NCBI GenBank assembly: GCA_008711295.1 | Contig: VUYV01000069.1 | Coordinates: forward strand, 1,492,907-1,556,906 | Length of the DNA stretch: 64,000 nucleotides | Origin: Anarhynchus alexandrinus | Lineage: Eukaryota; Chordata; Aves; Charadriiformes; Charadriidae | Direction: 5' to 3' | Shown here: positions 27,401-40,650 of the stretch, in pieces | Position numbering within the stretch: position 1 is the stretch's first letter | How the letters are laid out: each line of letters begins with the position of its first letter | Translations under genes and position numbers: made by a program | The notes under the pieces: model-generated | The model's input: the letters and a program-made list of their open reading frames with translations, nothing else | What the model was told of the DNA's origin: nothing | Database searches by the model: none

Positions 27401-30400
27401 GCAGTGCAACATCTAGCTCCTTGCCATCTGCAGATTGCCCCCAGTATATCTATACTGTGTGAGACACAGAATACTCTGAAACGTGCTCATCATTTGGCAA
27501 GGTCCTTCTAGGACATCCCCATGCTTTATTTATACCCATTGAACCGCTCCATTACCTAACACAGAAACTCTCATTAAACTGTTACATTCAGAATGCAGAC
27601 TGAACTTGTTGCACCAGCAATTGAGCCAGGGCGAATGCTGCGAGGCTGAAAGAAGAGAAGGCAGAGCAGACGCAAACACTCTGTATCATCAGAAGGGTAT
27701 GCATTGTTTTCACTTTCGGCTTTGAAAACAGTGATTTGCAGTAATCCAGCTAAACACATTCCCCTACTCCCAACATAAAGCACAATAAACAATTGCTTTC
27801 AAAGGAATTCAAGTTTCAAAAGTGAGAGGACAAAGAGACTCTACATCATCTACTAATGACTATTGTTGAGGATTTTACTTTACTCAGACAATTGGCTGAT
27901 GGATGGCATTATACAGCTCTTACAATTCTAAAGGGGACTGCAGCAGAGGGCTATTTCTTAGAATAGCAGTTTATTGTGGAGAAAAGGTCCTGAAAATGGA
28001 GACAAAAGGGAGACTTTTAATCAGAGCACTAATGTGGGCTGTCTGTGATGAAGCTCTTATCATTCCACCACAAGCAGCGCATGGCACTCAAAGACAGATT
28101 CTGTAAAATGGTAATAGAGGCTTTTAAATCATTACTTGCACTTTAAACATAGGGAGATATTTGGAAAATAACTGGGAAGATTAGTTATGACTTTTCTTTC
28201 TTTTTTCCTGGACACTGAAGCCTGTGGTTATTTCTTACTAAAAGCAAATCCAGTAGTTCAGGCCCAGTTAATTTAAGTTCTGTCTGCAAGAAGCCTTCTA
28301 ATTAGTGACAGTTTCGTTGTTCCAATGGCATGGATATAGCTCTATAATGGAAAATAATAACATGAAAGGAAAGTGACTGATCTGGTAGATGGGCTAGTCC
28401 AATAATGGACTTTGAATATAAAGACGAAAAAATGCAGATAAGCAGGGCTCTGCTCTAGGGAAGCATGACTACCGATGGTGATACTCAAAGGTGAAGAAAT
28501 ACCTAACAGCTCTGCCTGAAGCATAGGGCTAGAAGGTTTTCACTGACACCTTCTGAATTAGATTAATCACATGAAGAAAGAGACTACTGTACCTTTAATG
28601 CCAAATGAAATAATTTGTAGCTATTTAAACAAGATGCCAGAAAATTGCATTTTGCCATAGAAGGTACTTCAGCTGCTGTCTTCTGGTTGTTTTCAGAGGG
28701 AGGGAAACCATTTATTGTCATGGCCTTTTTGGTACTCCAAAAGAGTACAGAAGACCAAGAGATTCCAAGCTGGGGTTCACATAATTTGATGTTAGTGACC
28801 TTCTCTGAAAATCATGTTATGGAGTAAGTATTTAAGCTGCTGCTTCATTTTTTATTATTATCACATTAGGGCTTCAAGCTATTCTACAGACAGGTGCTGA
28901 TCTTGGCTAGGCAGAGGAAAAGTGGAATGACGCTTGGCATTTATTTATTTATCCACTCATTCATGCATTTCAGTTGAATAGAAAAGAAATGCAATATTTG
29001 TGATTAACTGATGAATTCTGCTTGTATTGTTCTGACAGCTTGCAAAATAATTTTGTACAGCTCTTGAATAATATGGAAGAATACTGCATCCAGTTGGACT
29101 CCAAGGGTGACATTGGCAATTCTGTGCAAAACTGAAAACAGGCCCAAGTATTTTACAGATAGTAACATGCCAGTCAGGACTGCTGTTTCACAGAAATGGA
29201 AGTGCACAGGGTCAGCAAAGCATCTGATGCACTGATGTATAAACAAAATTAATTACCCCACAAAATATCCCAAATACTCTAGATTTACATACAGTAAAGC
29301 AAAATATAATTTAATAGGCTTATTAATCTTGCACTAAGAAAGCTGTTACTTTTAGTAACAGTACTTAATTCCTTCTGAAAAGAAAGATACATGAAAATGA
29401 GGATTTAGTTGCATAACTGCAAGCTTCCTGATTACTTACAGGCAGAATGTATCACTGCAAAACTATGAATTTTGTCCATGCCAAAAATTGAATAAAAATG
29501 CATAAGAAAAAGTTGGGGAATCTGAGCTTGAATTCTTTTCAAAATCATTAATTTTCTTTAAAGAATAATAAACAACATTGTTTTGTATGAAACTGCAAAA
29601 CAAATACTTTCTAATGCTGGCTTAAGAATTTTTGCAAATGGTAAATACCTTTAAATGCATCGAAGATATTTGAAATGTTCAGAAAGGCAGAACTTTTGCA
29701 TAACATTCATTTCCTCTGTATTCACTGTCATAACAATGAAAATGAAACTACTTGAAAACATTGCCACAATATAAGAAATATTCAAATGTTTACATAGAAT
29801 GTTTCCATTCAGTCTGAACTTGTTTTTAATATTACTCTACTTCAAGAACCAGAAAAAAGTCGTTTGAATTTCAATGCAAAAAATCTATGAGTGTATCTAG
29901 ACCTGCTTCGCCTTTAAATTTTATTCCAGATTTTACGCTTTGAATGATTACTGTCTTACATGTGAAGTGGAAATTTACATATACTTTTCTGTTTAAATGT
30001 TACTTTAAGTGCCATTCTCACCTGCTAAGATAAAGAATCATTTCAGAAGGTGAAGAACATAATTACAACGGTTCTGTGTCATCATATAAATATTCCAAAA
30101 AGCAATATTTAATAGCAAGACCACATGACAAGGATGTGCTCACTAGAAAACAAAGTAGAACAGAGAGGTATCGAGTAGCTCATATACAAATCACATGCAT
30201 TTCAATGAAGAAGATCAGGTTAATCACCTTTCCTATTCATACAAAATCAGAGGATTTCTGTCTTAGAGGCTCACTAGGTTCTTCAGAATTTCCAAGAGGC
30301 AGAAGAGCCTGGGAAAAATTGCCTTTTGAGTATGAAGGACAGCAAAATCATTTTGTTGGGTAAAAGATAAAGTCTGAATACAGGCAAATATTGAGCACAG

Positions 30401-31299
30401 ATACCGAAGCATACTGTAATTCCCCCTCATTATCTTTCAAGTGCCCTACTCACTGCACTACCACCTTCCATTCCCATCCCTGATGATTTATGCTTTTTGC
30501 CAGTGACCATCCAAAACATACCGCGTCCTTTTTACTTCCATCGTTCATTCTGTTTGGCCCAATTGTTTACTTTCCATGTTCACCTACAGTGTCTAACTCT
30601 TGGTTACCTCTACTGAGATTGTGGTTAGATTTCTCTCCAGCCTGCCAGGCAGCAGCCAACATTCCTCCTGTGCCTCCTCCTCTCCCCACCATGCTGCCGC
30701 CAGCAGCCCTGCCTCACCTCGCTTCCCTGCCCATCTCACCTTCCAAACACCTTGTTCGCCGCACCGCTAGAACTCTTTTCCCCCCACCTTGAGCTCATTT
30801 TTCTGTATTCTTAACACCTCAATCTCTAATCCCATTAGTTGTTCTTGTTTTATTCTCTTGCTCTAATTCTGCTTTTTTATTCCATAAGAGTTTATATTTT
30901 TTTCTAGTAACTGGGCTGATTTGCTTTTAATTCAATGTATTCTCCACTTTTGGTTACATCTTCTTTTCTTGGCAGCTTTCCCCCTTCTCCCCACAGATAT
31001 TATATTCCAAATCCCACTATTTTTTTCTTAGTTGGGTTTTCATTTCTCTGGTCTGTGTACAGACTCAAAAAATGGGTTAAATTCCCTTCAGGCATTCTGG
31101 CTCCTAGATCCAAAAATGCTTTGGGACCACAGAGGTTTTTGTAAACAACTCTGTTAGCTATCTTACTGGTTACGCTGGTAGATAGGAAGAGCAGGTCTTT
31201 TTTTTTTTCCCAGTGTGTAACTCAATACTTCTCTACACAGGTGCATTATACTCATTGAAGTTAATACATAATAATAATAAAATCAAATTTTAAACTTTG
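21465..31299. other. Long non-coding stretch, no gene seen
   Basis: About 10 kb without a recognisable exon or repeat end. Several parts look like candidate conserved non-coding DNA from their mixed composition: about 24215-24330 (with an octamer-like ATGCAAAT at 24251-24258), 27110-27260 and 27900-28100. Conservation cannot be judged from a single sequence. A C-rich patch lies at about 30640-30790 and pyrimidine-rich DNA at 30430-31030. No splice-bounded coding frame is supportable. Confidence 0.45.
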
Positions 31300-31560
31300 A
31301 TTAAATAAAGAGAAAGAAAAGATAATTATGTGAAAGGATGTATTTCCAAAGATGGTGAGGATAAAACTCGAAAGTAACGGAATAAAATTAAGTCAAAGCG
31401 GCCTATTAAGGACATGTGTCACTGTGCTCTTTGCAAGCAAACATCGCAAGCTCGCATTCTACTAATAAGGCTTGCTTGGCACTGGGAAAGGAGATTACTT
31501 AATTAACACAACAATGAGCGATTGACATGAACTGCAGAAACCTCTATCACCTTCCACCAT
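31300..31560. promoter_or_regulatory. Candidate conserved non-coding element
   Basis: This block lacks low complexity and repeats, has even base composition, and contains dense possible homeodomain and SOX-like words: TTAATTAA at about 31498-31505, acaatg, and 'gattgacat' shortly after. It has the look of a vertebrate developmental enhancer in a gene desert. This is an inference from texture alone; no factor or target gene is implied. Confidence 0.2.
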
Positions 31561-31844
31561 AAAAGATAATAATTCATCTCTGCAAATGTACCCTACATAA
31601 TAGCAATTACTTCACAAATATAGACTAAGGGTAGCATTTTCAAATACAACACCCTTCCTATGTATGGAATTACTAACCTAAAACTATGAACAAGGTTTAA
31701 AAAAAATGTCATTTATTTATGTGGACACTAGTCTCCCTAGGTGAAAAGCAGGAGACACCTAACTTGAGTTGTTTAAACCTAGGTTGGACAAAGTCATGGT
31801 AAACACCGTCAGGAGAAAATAGCAAGAGAAATGACAAAAAAAAA

Positions 31845-31920
31845 GTGTGCTTGTGTGTATATGTACGTATATATGCATGTATGTATGTATGCATACATGC
31901 ATCAATGTGAGTATATATGT
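31845..31920. repeat. TG/TATG microsatellite
   Basis: Alternating purine-pyrimidine tract: tgtg, then tatgtacg, then several atgt units ending in a self-complementary 'tgtatgcataca'. It generates antisense frames rich in His/Tyr/Thr that should not be read as genes. Confidence 0.8.
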
Positions 31921-32324
31921 CCTATTATAAGTATTTCCGTTCATATATATATTTTTTTCCCATTTATAATTTCTAGGTTATTTCTAAAGCTTTTCAAAAT
32001 AGATAAAGTCCCAGATATATATTTATTTTTGTGACATGGTAAAATATAATACGGTTTATCATAACCCTGCTGGCAGAAAGAAAATTATCAAAACTTTGTG
32101 ACTCTTGTCATTTAGTCATAGTAGGGATTTTTATTATAGAATCTTTTGGAATAATAGGAGAAATAAATGTATAACAAGAGCATTAGAGGCACTAAAGAAA
32201 ACAAACTAGTTAAAAGTTCTGCAAATAAATGAAAGTAACTATTATCCCAAATTCATTGCTCTTTGTAATTTGTTCAGATTATTTTAATCATCTAGATCTT
32301 AAAACATATTTTCTTCCTTTGTTG

Positions 32325-32344
32325 TTTTTTTTTTTGGGGGGGGG
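32325..32344. repeat. Adjacent T11 and G9 homopolymers
   Basis: A run of eleven T is followed directly by nine G on the plus strand, a site prone to length error in sequencing. Confidence 0.85.
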
Positions 32345-34524
32345 TTGTTTAGGTACTGTTGTTTTTTTAATCAGTATTTATCACTGTCTGCAACAGAGGC
32401 CTGTGCATTAGGCACTTACTACATTTTAAATTCCATCCACATGCTCTTGCATTTCTAAGTACAGGAGCCTGATGATTCTGCCACTGGGAAATGTTTAGTT
32501 TCATTTAAAAAAAAATCAATTAGTTGAGCCTTGTACTTAAAGGGAACTTCTGTCAGATCTTTTGACTTGAAGGAATTGGATTGCAAAATGCCTTCCAGCT
32601 TTTCATATGACATCTTGACTGGACTTTTATTCTATCATCTCTCACTAATAATCAACTCAATTTATACTTAATGAGTATAAATGGTGGAATTTATACTATT
32701 ATCACATCTGGCAGCATGTAGGACAGCTACTGCGTCAATTTTAATAGAGAAACAGACAGATAAATTTAAAAAGTGTTCAGTTTGGGGGACCTTTTTAAGA
32801 TCTCATGCAGTGCTTGAAGGCCTGTATTATAGATTTATCATTTGTGGTTCTTCTCTTCTTTGAAAGACACTTAGATTACATGCAAGCTACCATAAACCAT
32901 CTCCTCTTCCTCCACACTACTACTTTGTAGCATTCTGATGTCTTGCCATCTGGCTGTGCTGTGGTCATACATCTTATGTGGTATAACCTTTTATTTACTG
33001 GCATTACTTAAGTTTCCATTATACTTTCTGGATCTTCTAGCATGCAGTTTAAAATATAATCTTAAATCATCTGCTCACGTTACTTTTGTCATCAAATCCC
33101 CCTGTACAGTCTTCCTTCCTCATAAACTCCATTTTAGCCAAAGAAGGCAGTAGAGACCTGTCTTCATCTGTAATTTTTATTACACTCCCTAGATGTTGTA
33201 CTTTCACCCATCCCCGCTTTTCAGAAAGAGCAAACTTGATAGTGAAATAACCATCTTTCCTTTTCATTCACTTTCATTTACAGTGATTATTACAAACAGC
33301 AACCCATGTTGTGTAGATCCTCCCTAACATTGAATTTAGAGAACAAAATGAGACCAACAAAAGCAAAAGAAACAGAAACTTTGCGTGTTCCCACTCGCCT
33401 CTGGCTCTCACAGGACCTTTTGTATTTTCTGAGTTGCTTTCTTCATTGTCTTTCTATTCATGTCCTGTACAGTGAGAACACAGTACCAGCATTAATCATG
33501 AACTCTGAGCACACTTGACTATACTATGGGCTTTGGAAACATGATGTTTTTCTAGCTAGACATCCCTAAGCTTTTTTGGAAGGGAAGAGACAGGACAAGT
33601 AGCACTAAAATTTTTCTTAGTGTATTTATTATTTTGTATTTATATACTAGTTTATTTACTGTTTGACTTTCTTTATTTTCTTTTCTAATAGAAAAGCAAA
33701 ATGTTAATAACCAACAATAGAATTCGAATTGGCCACTGGGATGCTTTTTATCTCTCAGATAGAATGATAGTGAGTAGGGAAATCACAGCAACGATATACT
33801 ATTTTATGATACTCTTATCTCCACTAATTCTGCCATAGCAGGTAGAATTATGCCCCTACCCATCAAGAATTATGGAAGTAAAAATACATATGTATCAAGT
33901 ATAAATAATGCCTCTTCTCACTAGTTAGGTAAAAGACTGCACAGTCACTATGGCAAGGCTATTAGAAACTTGAAGGGATGTATGATCCTCCATATATTCC
34001 TGCAGGCATGATGACATAATAAAATTGTTACCTGTTTGTTATGGCTCAAGTTAAGTGACCCAGCATCTAACATGCAGCAAAGTTAAGGGCAGTTGTATTT
34101 TACATAGTGATATTCCCTACTGAGATGCTCCTCTAATAGTAGGCATGCTAGGCAACAGGGTACAACTTCCCTGTGCAGCCAGTCAAAAGGTGGGAGTTAA
34201 GGACAACAACAAAAAGTCTTGCTATTTACTGTTTTGTCTTTGCTGTACATCTCTCTTTTCTAATCTTGTGGAAGGAGACACTAAAATGAAAAAAAAAAAA
34301 AAAAGAACTGGTTATTTTGATGTTGGGTTTCAGCATACTGTGTCTAGTTTCATGAAAAAAGGTCTCATTCACGTTGCCTCCTCCCCCTTTATGAAGTGAT
34401 ATGAAACATCCTTTTACATAGCTTCCCTGTTACATTTTAGCTTTACCGAATGGTAACAGAGCTTAACCGAGCCATGGCACTTTATCATGTCTGGACAGAA
34501 ACAACTGTTTGGCTAACTCCAAAG

Positions 34525-34963
34525 TTTAAGAGAGAGAGTTGAAAGAGCTGGGATTGTTTTCAGAGAGCTGGGGTTGTTCAACCTGGAGAAGGGAAGGCTC
34601 CAGGGAGACCTTATTGCGGTCTTCCAAGATTTAAAGGGGGCTTATAAGAAAGATGGGGACAGACTTTTTAGCAGGGCCTGTAGCGATCGGACAAGGGGTA
34701 ATCACTTTAAACTAAAAAAGGGTGGATTTAGACTGGATAGAAGGAAGAAATTTTTTACAATGAGGGTGGTGAAACACTGGCGCATGTTGCCCAGAGAGGT
34801 GGTAGATGCCCCATCCCTGGAAACATTCAAGGTCAGGCTGGATGGGGCTCTGAGCAACCTGATCTACTTGAACAGGTCCCTGCTCATTGCAAGGGAAGTT
34901 GAACTAGATAACCTTTAAAGTTCCCTTCCAACCCAAACCATTCCATGACACTATGACTCTAAG
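34525..34963 (+). mobile_element. CR1 LINE 3' end, plus strand
   Basis: A short, 5'-truncated CR1. It starts inside the last part of ORF2 ('gagctggggttgttcaacctgg') and runs through the C-terminal tail. A plus-strand frame at 34574-34918 still reads phrases such as GAYKKDG and RKKFFTMRVV. It continues through the 3' UTR ('gaactagataacctttaaag') to degenerate terminal repeats 'ccattccatgacactatgactc'. The first 30 bases look like an imperfect duplication of the 'agagagctggg.ttgtt' phrase. It closely resembles the 3' UTR type of the copy at 16868 and less the 37.8/40.7 kb pair. It has no coding capacity of its own. Confidence 0.92.
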
Positions 34964-35699
34964 AGTAAAACCTAGTTACTTCAAATTTATGAGCTCCTGA
35001 GGTAGCTTTGTACTGAGGCGAGTCATACAGAGGCTACCTGAGACCTCTCCAGTGAAAGGAATCTCTCAGCTGTCCCACATCCAAGGCTGTCGCCAAGCCT
35101 GAGGACATTATGGGCTTTCACATTACATCTCTGACTAAGGAGGGGGAAAGTATATTCACCCTGGGCAGAAGAAAAGTAACAGATTAGCTGTTTTAGTTGT
35201 GGCTGTCTTGAAGAGAAGGGATGTGTCCTTTATTTGCCCACATTAGAAGCCTGTGGAAAAGCGGCAATTCAGTCTGAAATCTACTACATATAACCAATGT
35301 AGAGCATGATTCAGGTAGTGAATCAGGTAGTGAATCAGTTCAGATATGAACAGGCACTTCATATCACTTGAGCTGCCCTGTGGTTTCCTGCCTGGCATCT
35401 ACCTGAAGTATGTGTTCATCCAGCACAGACAGATATGGAGAAAGTCGTGAGTAATATAGACTAGCTCTAATGCTATCTTCAAGTTACACAGAACAAGGTA
35501 CAAGAAAACCTGAAAGAAAGCAGCATAGAGAATAAGAGACCGTGTTCCTCCTGTTGTTTGGAGCTTCCAGGATCTCTCCCCATCGCTCCACCGCCCTTTG
35601 TTCAGATTAGATACACTTCTGCAATTCCCAAAAAAGCAATTCTGGACAGAATGACTAAAATATAATACCAAAATATATATCAGCTTGTATACTATGTAA

Positions 35700-35721
35700 A
35701 ATATATATATATATATATATA
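35700..35721. repeat. AT dinucleotide microsatellite
   Basis: About ten uninterrupted AT units. Confidence 0.9.
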
Positions 35722-36241
35722 AAAGACATTATATTCTATGATATAAAATGCAATAGGAAGAAAAACACAAGCATGACCACATGAGCCAGTTGCAGACAGA
35801 ACACGTCACAGGTTGCCGTGTTGCATGGTGAAGATACTATCATACTGACTAGCATGAACTTCCTTCAAGATATCTTGATTTCGAGGATCATTCATTGTAT
35901 GGGATGCAGGTTTCAGGAAGATTCCTTTGCCTCTCACTTTCCTCTTGTTGAATGTTTATCTTTAAATTATAAAATGTTATTTCATTATCACTGGTTCCTA
36001 TCAACATGCTCAGTATTTCTCATGACAGATACACAAACAAACCCAGAAACTCAGCTTTTGTTATTTCCATTCTACATTTTTATTGACTCACTCAGAAAAC
36101 ACACAAATGCAGCAGATATATAAGAAATAATTAAACGGCAGAACCCTAGCTGGACTTCAGTCCCAAGGGCTTGGTCCAGTGTCTGAAAATGTTTTATTCC
36201 ACTCCAAACAAGAACTACTGTGCTAATCCCCCTGGAATGCA

Positions 36242-36387
36242 GCATTTATTACTTACCTGGCAGGTGTGAAGTGTTGCATGCTAAACGGATTATCTCCCCC
36301 TCCTTCTCTCCACCTCCCGCTTTGTTAAGGCAAAGCAGAAGAGGAGAGGGAGGACATAATCCTCTTCAAATGGAGCATTTATTACTT
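36242..36387. repeat. Palindrome flanked by 13-bp direct repeats
   Basis: The exact 13-mer gcatttattactt occurs at 36242-36254 and 36375-36387. Between them lies an imperfect inverted repeat, 36287-36362. It has outer arms ggattat / ataatcc, a purine/pyrimidine-rich middle (ctccccctccttctctcc against ggagagggagg), a perfect inner stem gctttg / caaagc (36319-36324 with 36331-36336) and a 6-nt loop. The segments after each 13-mer also resemble each other (tgaagtgttgcatgc against tgaagtgccgcttgc). It could be a foldback element, a duplicated regulatory motif, or a structured RNA. Confidence 0.6.
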
Positions 36388-37801
36388 TGGATGTGGGCAT
36401 GAAGTGCCGCTTGCCGAGGGGAGTTAGCACGGGAGAGTCTGCTTATACACATGTTAAACCCCATTGTAAACAAACTAAAGCTTCATACTAATCAGACTGC
36501 TGCTTTCTGGAGAAAGTTCAGGACTTTTTACTGTTCTTTACAACAGTTAGAATTCCCAATATTGAAGTCACATCCTTACTGGATTATTGGTATGGGGACT
36601 TTTGGATAACAGCTACAATCAGTTACAGTGGTTGTAAAACAAAGTTGTGAGGACTCTTTGTTGGTTTTTGTTTGGGCTTTTTTTTTTTTTTGCATTTCCT
36701 TACTTTTTTTTTTTTTAACTTTCAGATTTAGATCTGCCAAAAAGATCTCTCTAACTGTTGGTAGAGATTTGTGTTGGATGGATTTGCTCATTTCAAGGGC
36801 ATCAATTCTTTCTGTTTCACAGACAATTGCCTTTGTGAGCAAAGGCAATGTTGTGTTTGCGACATTTCTGAACATATTCCCAACCCTTACCAAGTCCATT
36901 TGTTTAGAAGAGCAGGACAAAAAAGAGATTTGGCCCTGAAGATATAAAGTAAAACCTTAACCAAAAGTGTTTTGTTTCTTTAGTAAAGAATTTTCTGCAG
37001 AGGCCTTGTGATTTAGTAGTTTTATAATATACTACACAGTCACATAACAACTGCACTCTAGACACACAGAGTGAACCTCGCACTTTTGATTCCCAGAGCA
37101 TAGCCAAGTTACCAAATCATACATGCAGACAGGCTTCATCAAATTCAGGACATGCACTAACAAATAAAAGTTTGTGGCATTCATCGCTGTTTAGAAAATG
37201 ACAGAACTTGCTCTGTTTTCTAACATATCAGCATATCAGAAGTTTTGGTTTATTTCATCCAAAGCAGAGAAGAAATGAAAGAGAAAGAGCCAGGAAATAA
37301 ATACTGAAGCCTAAGTCTGTCAGCAGATGTGCTCTTCTAGAAGAGCTTAACTCTTACAGCTGTTTTTCGCTCTCCTGCTTTAGGTGAGTTTAAATAATAT
37401 ATAGCTACCCTTCTCTGGCTACAGCTTCTTTAGCAGTTTATTACCACCAACCCAGGTGCAGCTGACTGCTACAGATGTCCTGGAGGAGTTTCGCCTGTGG
37501 TGAGTCCCTCCTTCATTTCAGTCAAAGTCAGGTGGGTCAGTGCTGGGCCATGGTAGTCTGCCATCCTAAATCAGCCTCACTTATGCCCCTACTCTGGATC
37601 CCACTATGTTGTTCTCTCTGCCCTGGTGTCAGCACTGGTGCTACTCTGAGCTTATTTGGAACTGGTTTGGTTTGACAAAACTTAAAAATATAGGAAAATG
37701 GTATCATGCAAGGGTGAGCATCAACACAAAGGACAGAGCACACCCGTATGACCATAGGGCAAGAGACAGAGAGAGACCGTAGTGGCTCGAGTCTAAGTTG
37801 G

Positions 37802-38250
37802 TCCACAAAGATGATCAGAGGGCTGAAGCACCTCTCGTATGAGGACAGGATGACAGAATTAGGGTTGGTCAGCCTGGAGAAGAGAAGGCTCCGGGGACAC
37901 CTTATTGCGGCCTTCCAGCACCTAAATGGGGCCTACAGGAAAGATGGGGAGGGACTTTTTACAAAGGCATGTAGTGATAGGATGAGGGGGAATGGCTTCA
38001 AACTGGAAGAAGGCAGATTTAGATTAGATATTAGGAAGAAACTTTTCACTGTGAGGGTGGTGAGACACCAGCACAGGTTGCCCAGAGAAGTTGTGGAAGC
38101 TCCACGCCTGGAGGTGTTCAAGGCCAGGCTGGACAGGGCTTTGAGCAACCTGGTCTAGTGGGACGCGTCCCTGCCCATGTCAGGGGGGCTGGAACTAGAT
38201 AATCCTAAAAGTCCCTTCCAACTCTAACCATTCTATGATTCTATGATTCT
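37802..38250 (+). mobile_element. CR1 LINE 3' end, plus strand
   Basis: A 5'-truncated copy starting at 'ccacaaagatgatcagagggctg' within the ORF2 tail and ending in two perfect terminal repeats 'ttctatgattctatgattct' (38231-38250). A plus-strand frame is open through to 38158 and reads almost the same tail as the minus-strand copy at 40.7 kb, for instance [18 protein letters not shown]. That places both in the same young subfamily. The frame extends left of the element only by chance. It is the least decayed of the four recognisable CR1s. Confidence 0.95.
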
Positions 38251-40650
38251 TTGGTATTTGACTTAAACCCATTTTACTGGAATGGGTCAGGGAGCAATCA
38301 GCGGAGTGTTCGTCAACGGACAAGCAGTTCAGCAATTTCCTGCAGGAACAGAGCACTAAAGCAGTGAGGGAAGGAGTTACTGGCTGTAGACACAGGACAC
38401 TCTGGAACTGGGAGAGAAGTGCAGAAAGCCTGCCCACATTCTTGGAGCAGTCAGAATAACAATTATGACAACACCAAAGGCTGTGGCTTGCAATTATATT
38501 TATATCTAGACATGGGAAATGTAGAGAAAAGTGATTGGTACAAGTAGGTAACAATGTATTCTAATAAAAATTGTTCCTTGAAGCAAAGAGGATGATAATT
38601 CTGTGGAAGCAACTTTGGGGAACATAACTCTGGCTGTTTCTTTGTAGCCTTATGCAATTTCATTGAGTCCTGAAATTTCCCACAAGGTATTCAGTGTATC
38701 TGTATTGCCAGAAGAATTCTTCAAGGAAAAAGATATCATCCTCCATGTTCTCATGCAAATTGAGCTACAGGAGCAAGTTTGCCAATTAGGAAATCAGTAC
38801 AGAGTCTGATATATACTTAACCTAGACTTCATTGCGGAAAGCTTTAACCTGCTGGACCCAACATGTCTACTCCTATTTTTAACTGTCATTCAGATATATA
38901 AAATGCAAAGAGCACAGTGGGTGGTTCCAAAGTAAGAAGAAACAAAGAAAAAGAAAATTGCCACACATACAATATTTCCTTGTACTTATGCCAGCTGGCA
39001 ATGTGGTTGCTTGGTTTGACTGACATTGATTAAATCACTCTCTTGTGCAGAACCTCTGATATTTTGTTCTTTCCGTATCTTTCTTAACTGTGTGAAAACT
39101 TTTGTGTGTGACTTGATTCTATTATTCTTTCTTTTGAGAGAATTTCTAATTCATTTGCAGTACTACCAGCTTTTCAGGATTCATGTAGAGGTTCAGTAAC
39201 CATGCTTGCCTTTATTTTCAGACACTGATGACGTGCTACAGAAGAGAATTGAGGATAAATAGCATGCCTAGTATTGAAGTGCTTAAAACACCTACTTTGT
39301 TCCAGGAACGCTGTTACTCTCGCTCAGTGCAGTCTTTTTATTCAGTTCTGACAAAAAAACCAAACCCTCCAAGGTAATTTAGTGTTTGCACCTATTTGTT
39401 TTATACAATACAGAATGTTGTCAAGGAAAATATTTATCCAAAGTGTACGTCTTTGAAGAACAAGAACATTCAAGAAGCTAGCACGGTTAATGCAAAAATG
39501 GGTTAGGATATATGCAATCACATTCATAATACGAATACACATCTAGATTTTCTGTGTAGGACATTAAACCGTATTTTGCTGAGTCATAGGATCTGCTTAA
39601 ATGACAAGGTGATTTAGTGATGAGAAGGTACTGTTTGAATTCTGTTCCTTTTTTTTATTGTTCAAAAGGCTAAGTATGGTACTTGTGAATACTCAGTAAC
39701 TGGATAGCTAAGGCTCATTATGCTTTCAGTAGATATTTTGTGAATCCAGATACTTCATTAGTGTATCTGTTATTTTTTCACTCACTATTCTCCTGCTAAT
39801 AAATTTGTCAGGCAGTAAAGGAACAGAAATACCATAAGATCAGTTGAACTGAACAGCCAATGTAAACAATCTGTCATCTCTGTATAACACATCCAGAGCA
39901 TTCAGAAAACACTTATGAATTCTAAGTATGTTCACAGCCAATCTGCGTGCCTCATAAATGTTTCTCAAATTAATGAAAAACCAACATTTGTCAAATTTCT
40001 CTTTGATGAATGTTTTTCAGTTTGTATTTGTTTCTTCTCCAGCCTGTAATATTTTTTCTAGCCTGTCAAGAGAAAAGGAAATTGCAATAGGATCTGAAAC
40101 AAATAATTGAGGATGCAAGAGGGTCTTGTTACATAACTGTATTTAACAATAGTGTTGGTAGGTCATTTTGTATTCATTTACAGGTGACGCATGATGTCTC
40201 TGTGGACCAAAATAGCTTTTATTTGGTGTCTTAACATTTCGGTACACCCAGTACCTTCTTAAAAAGAGTGACTTTCACTGATGCTACAAAAACTTTAGTG
40301 ACTCCTAGGCATACAAGATTTTTTAAGAAATCCAGTAGTTATCAGATTGCTGGTGTGTAGTTTGCACTGAGCTTATTTACTTCTAAATAACCTGTCTTTT
40401 GTGTCTTTCTGACATAAAAAATTGCCTTAGATAGCAACAAGATAAGTCATTTCTGAGCCTTCCTAATGAGATCACCAACCCAACTTTAGCACCCTGGAGA
40501 CTATTACTCCTCTCTTACAATCTCAAACAAAAAGGTTCCAGTACTGTGGGATCCACAACAGTTTGCAGAAGATTCTGGTAAAGACTTAGGTGTGATTGAA
40601 TTTATGATGTGATTGGTATATGCTATGAGAAATGGGTGTGAAATAAGATG
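38251..40650. other. Non-coding spacer between inverted CR1 copies
   Basis: About 2.4 kb of AT-rich DNA separates the plus-strand CR1 on the left from the minus-strand CR1 on the right. No recognisable exon, element end or RNA gene is seen. Confidence 0.5.

Larger units (their letters stand above)
31561..34524. other. Non-coding, AT-rich, with simple repeats
   Basis: No gene seen. It holds the TGTA-type microsatellite at 31845-31920, a T11-G9 homopolymer pair at 32325-32344, and an A run at 34289-34304. Short frames here are AT-rich chance products. Confidence 0.5.
34964..37801. other. Non-coding stretch with AT repeat and palindrome
   Basis: No gene is seen. It contains the AT microsatellite at 35700-35721, the direct-repeat/palindrome structure at 36242-36387, and T runs at 36680-36716. 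Frames on both strands around 36576-36939 are driven by the T runs and lack domains. Confidence 0.5.

Noticed and set aside
31709..31944. Minus-strand His/Tyr/Thr-rich frames
   Set aside because: They are translations of the TG/TATG microsatellite.
36576..36939. Overlapping 100-114-codon frames on both strands
   Set aside because: Extended by T runs. They show no domain, and the two frames exclude each other.
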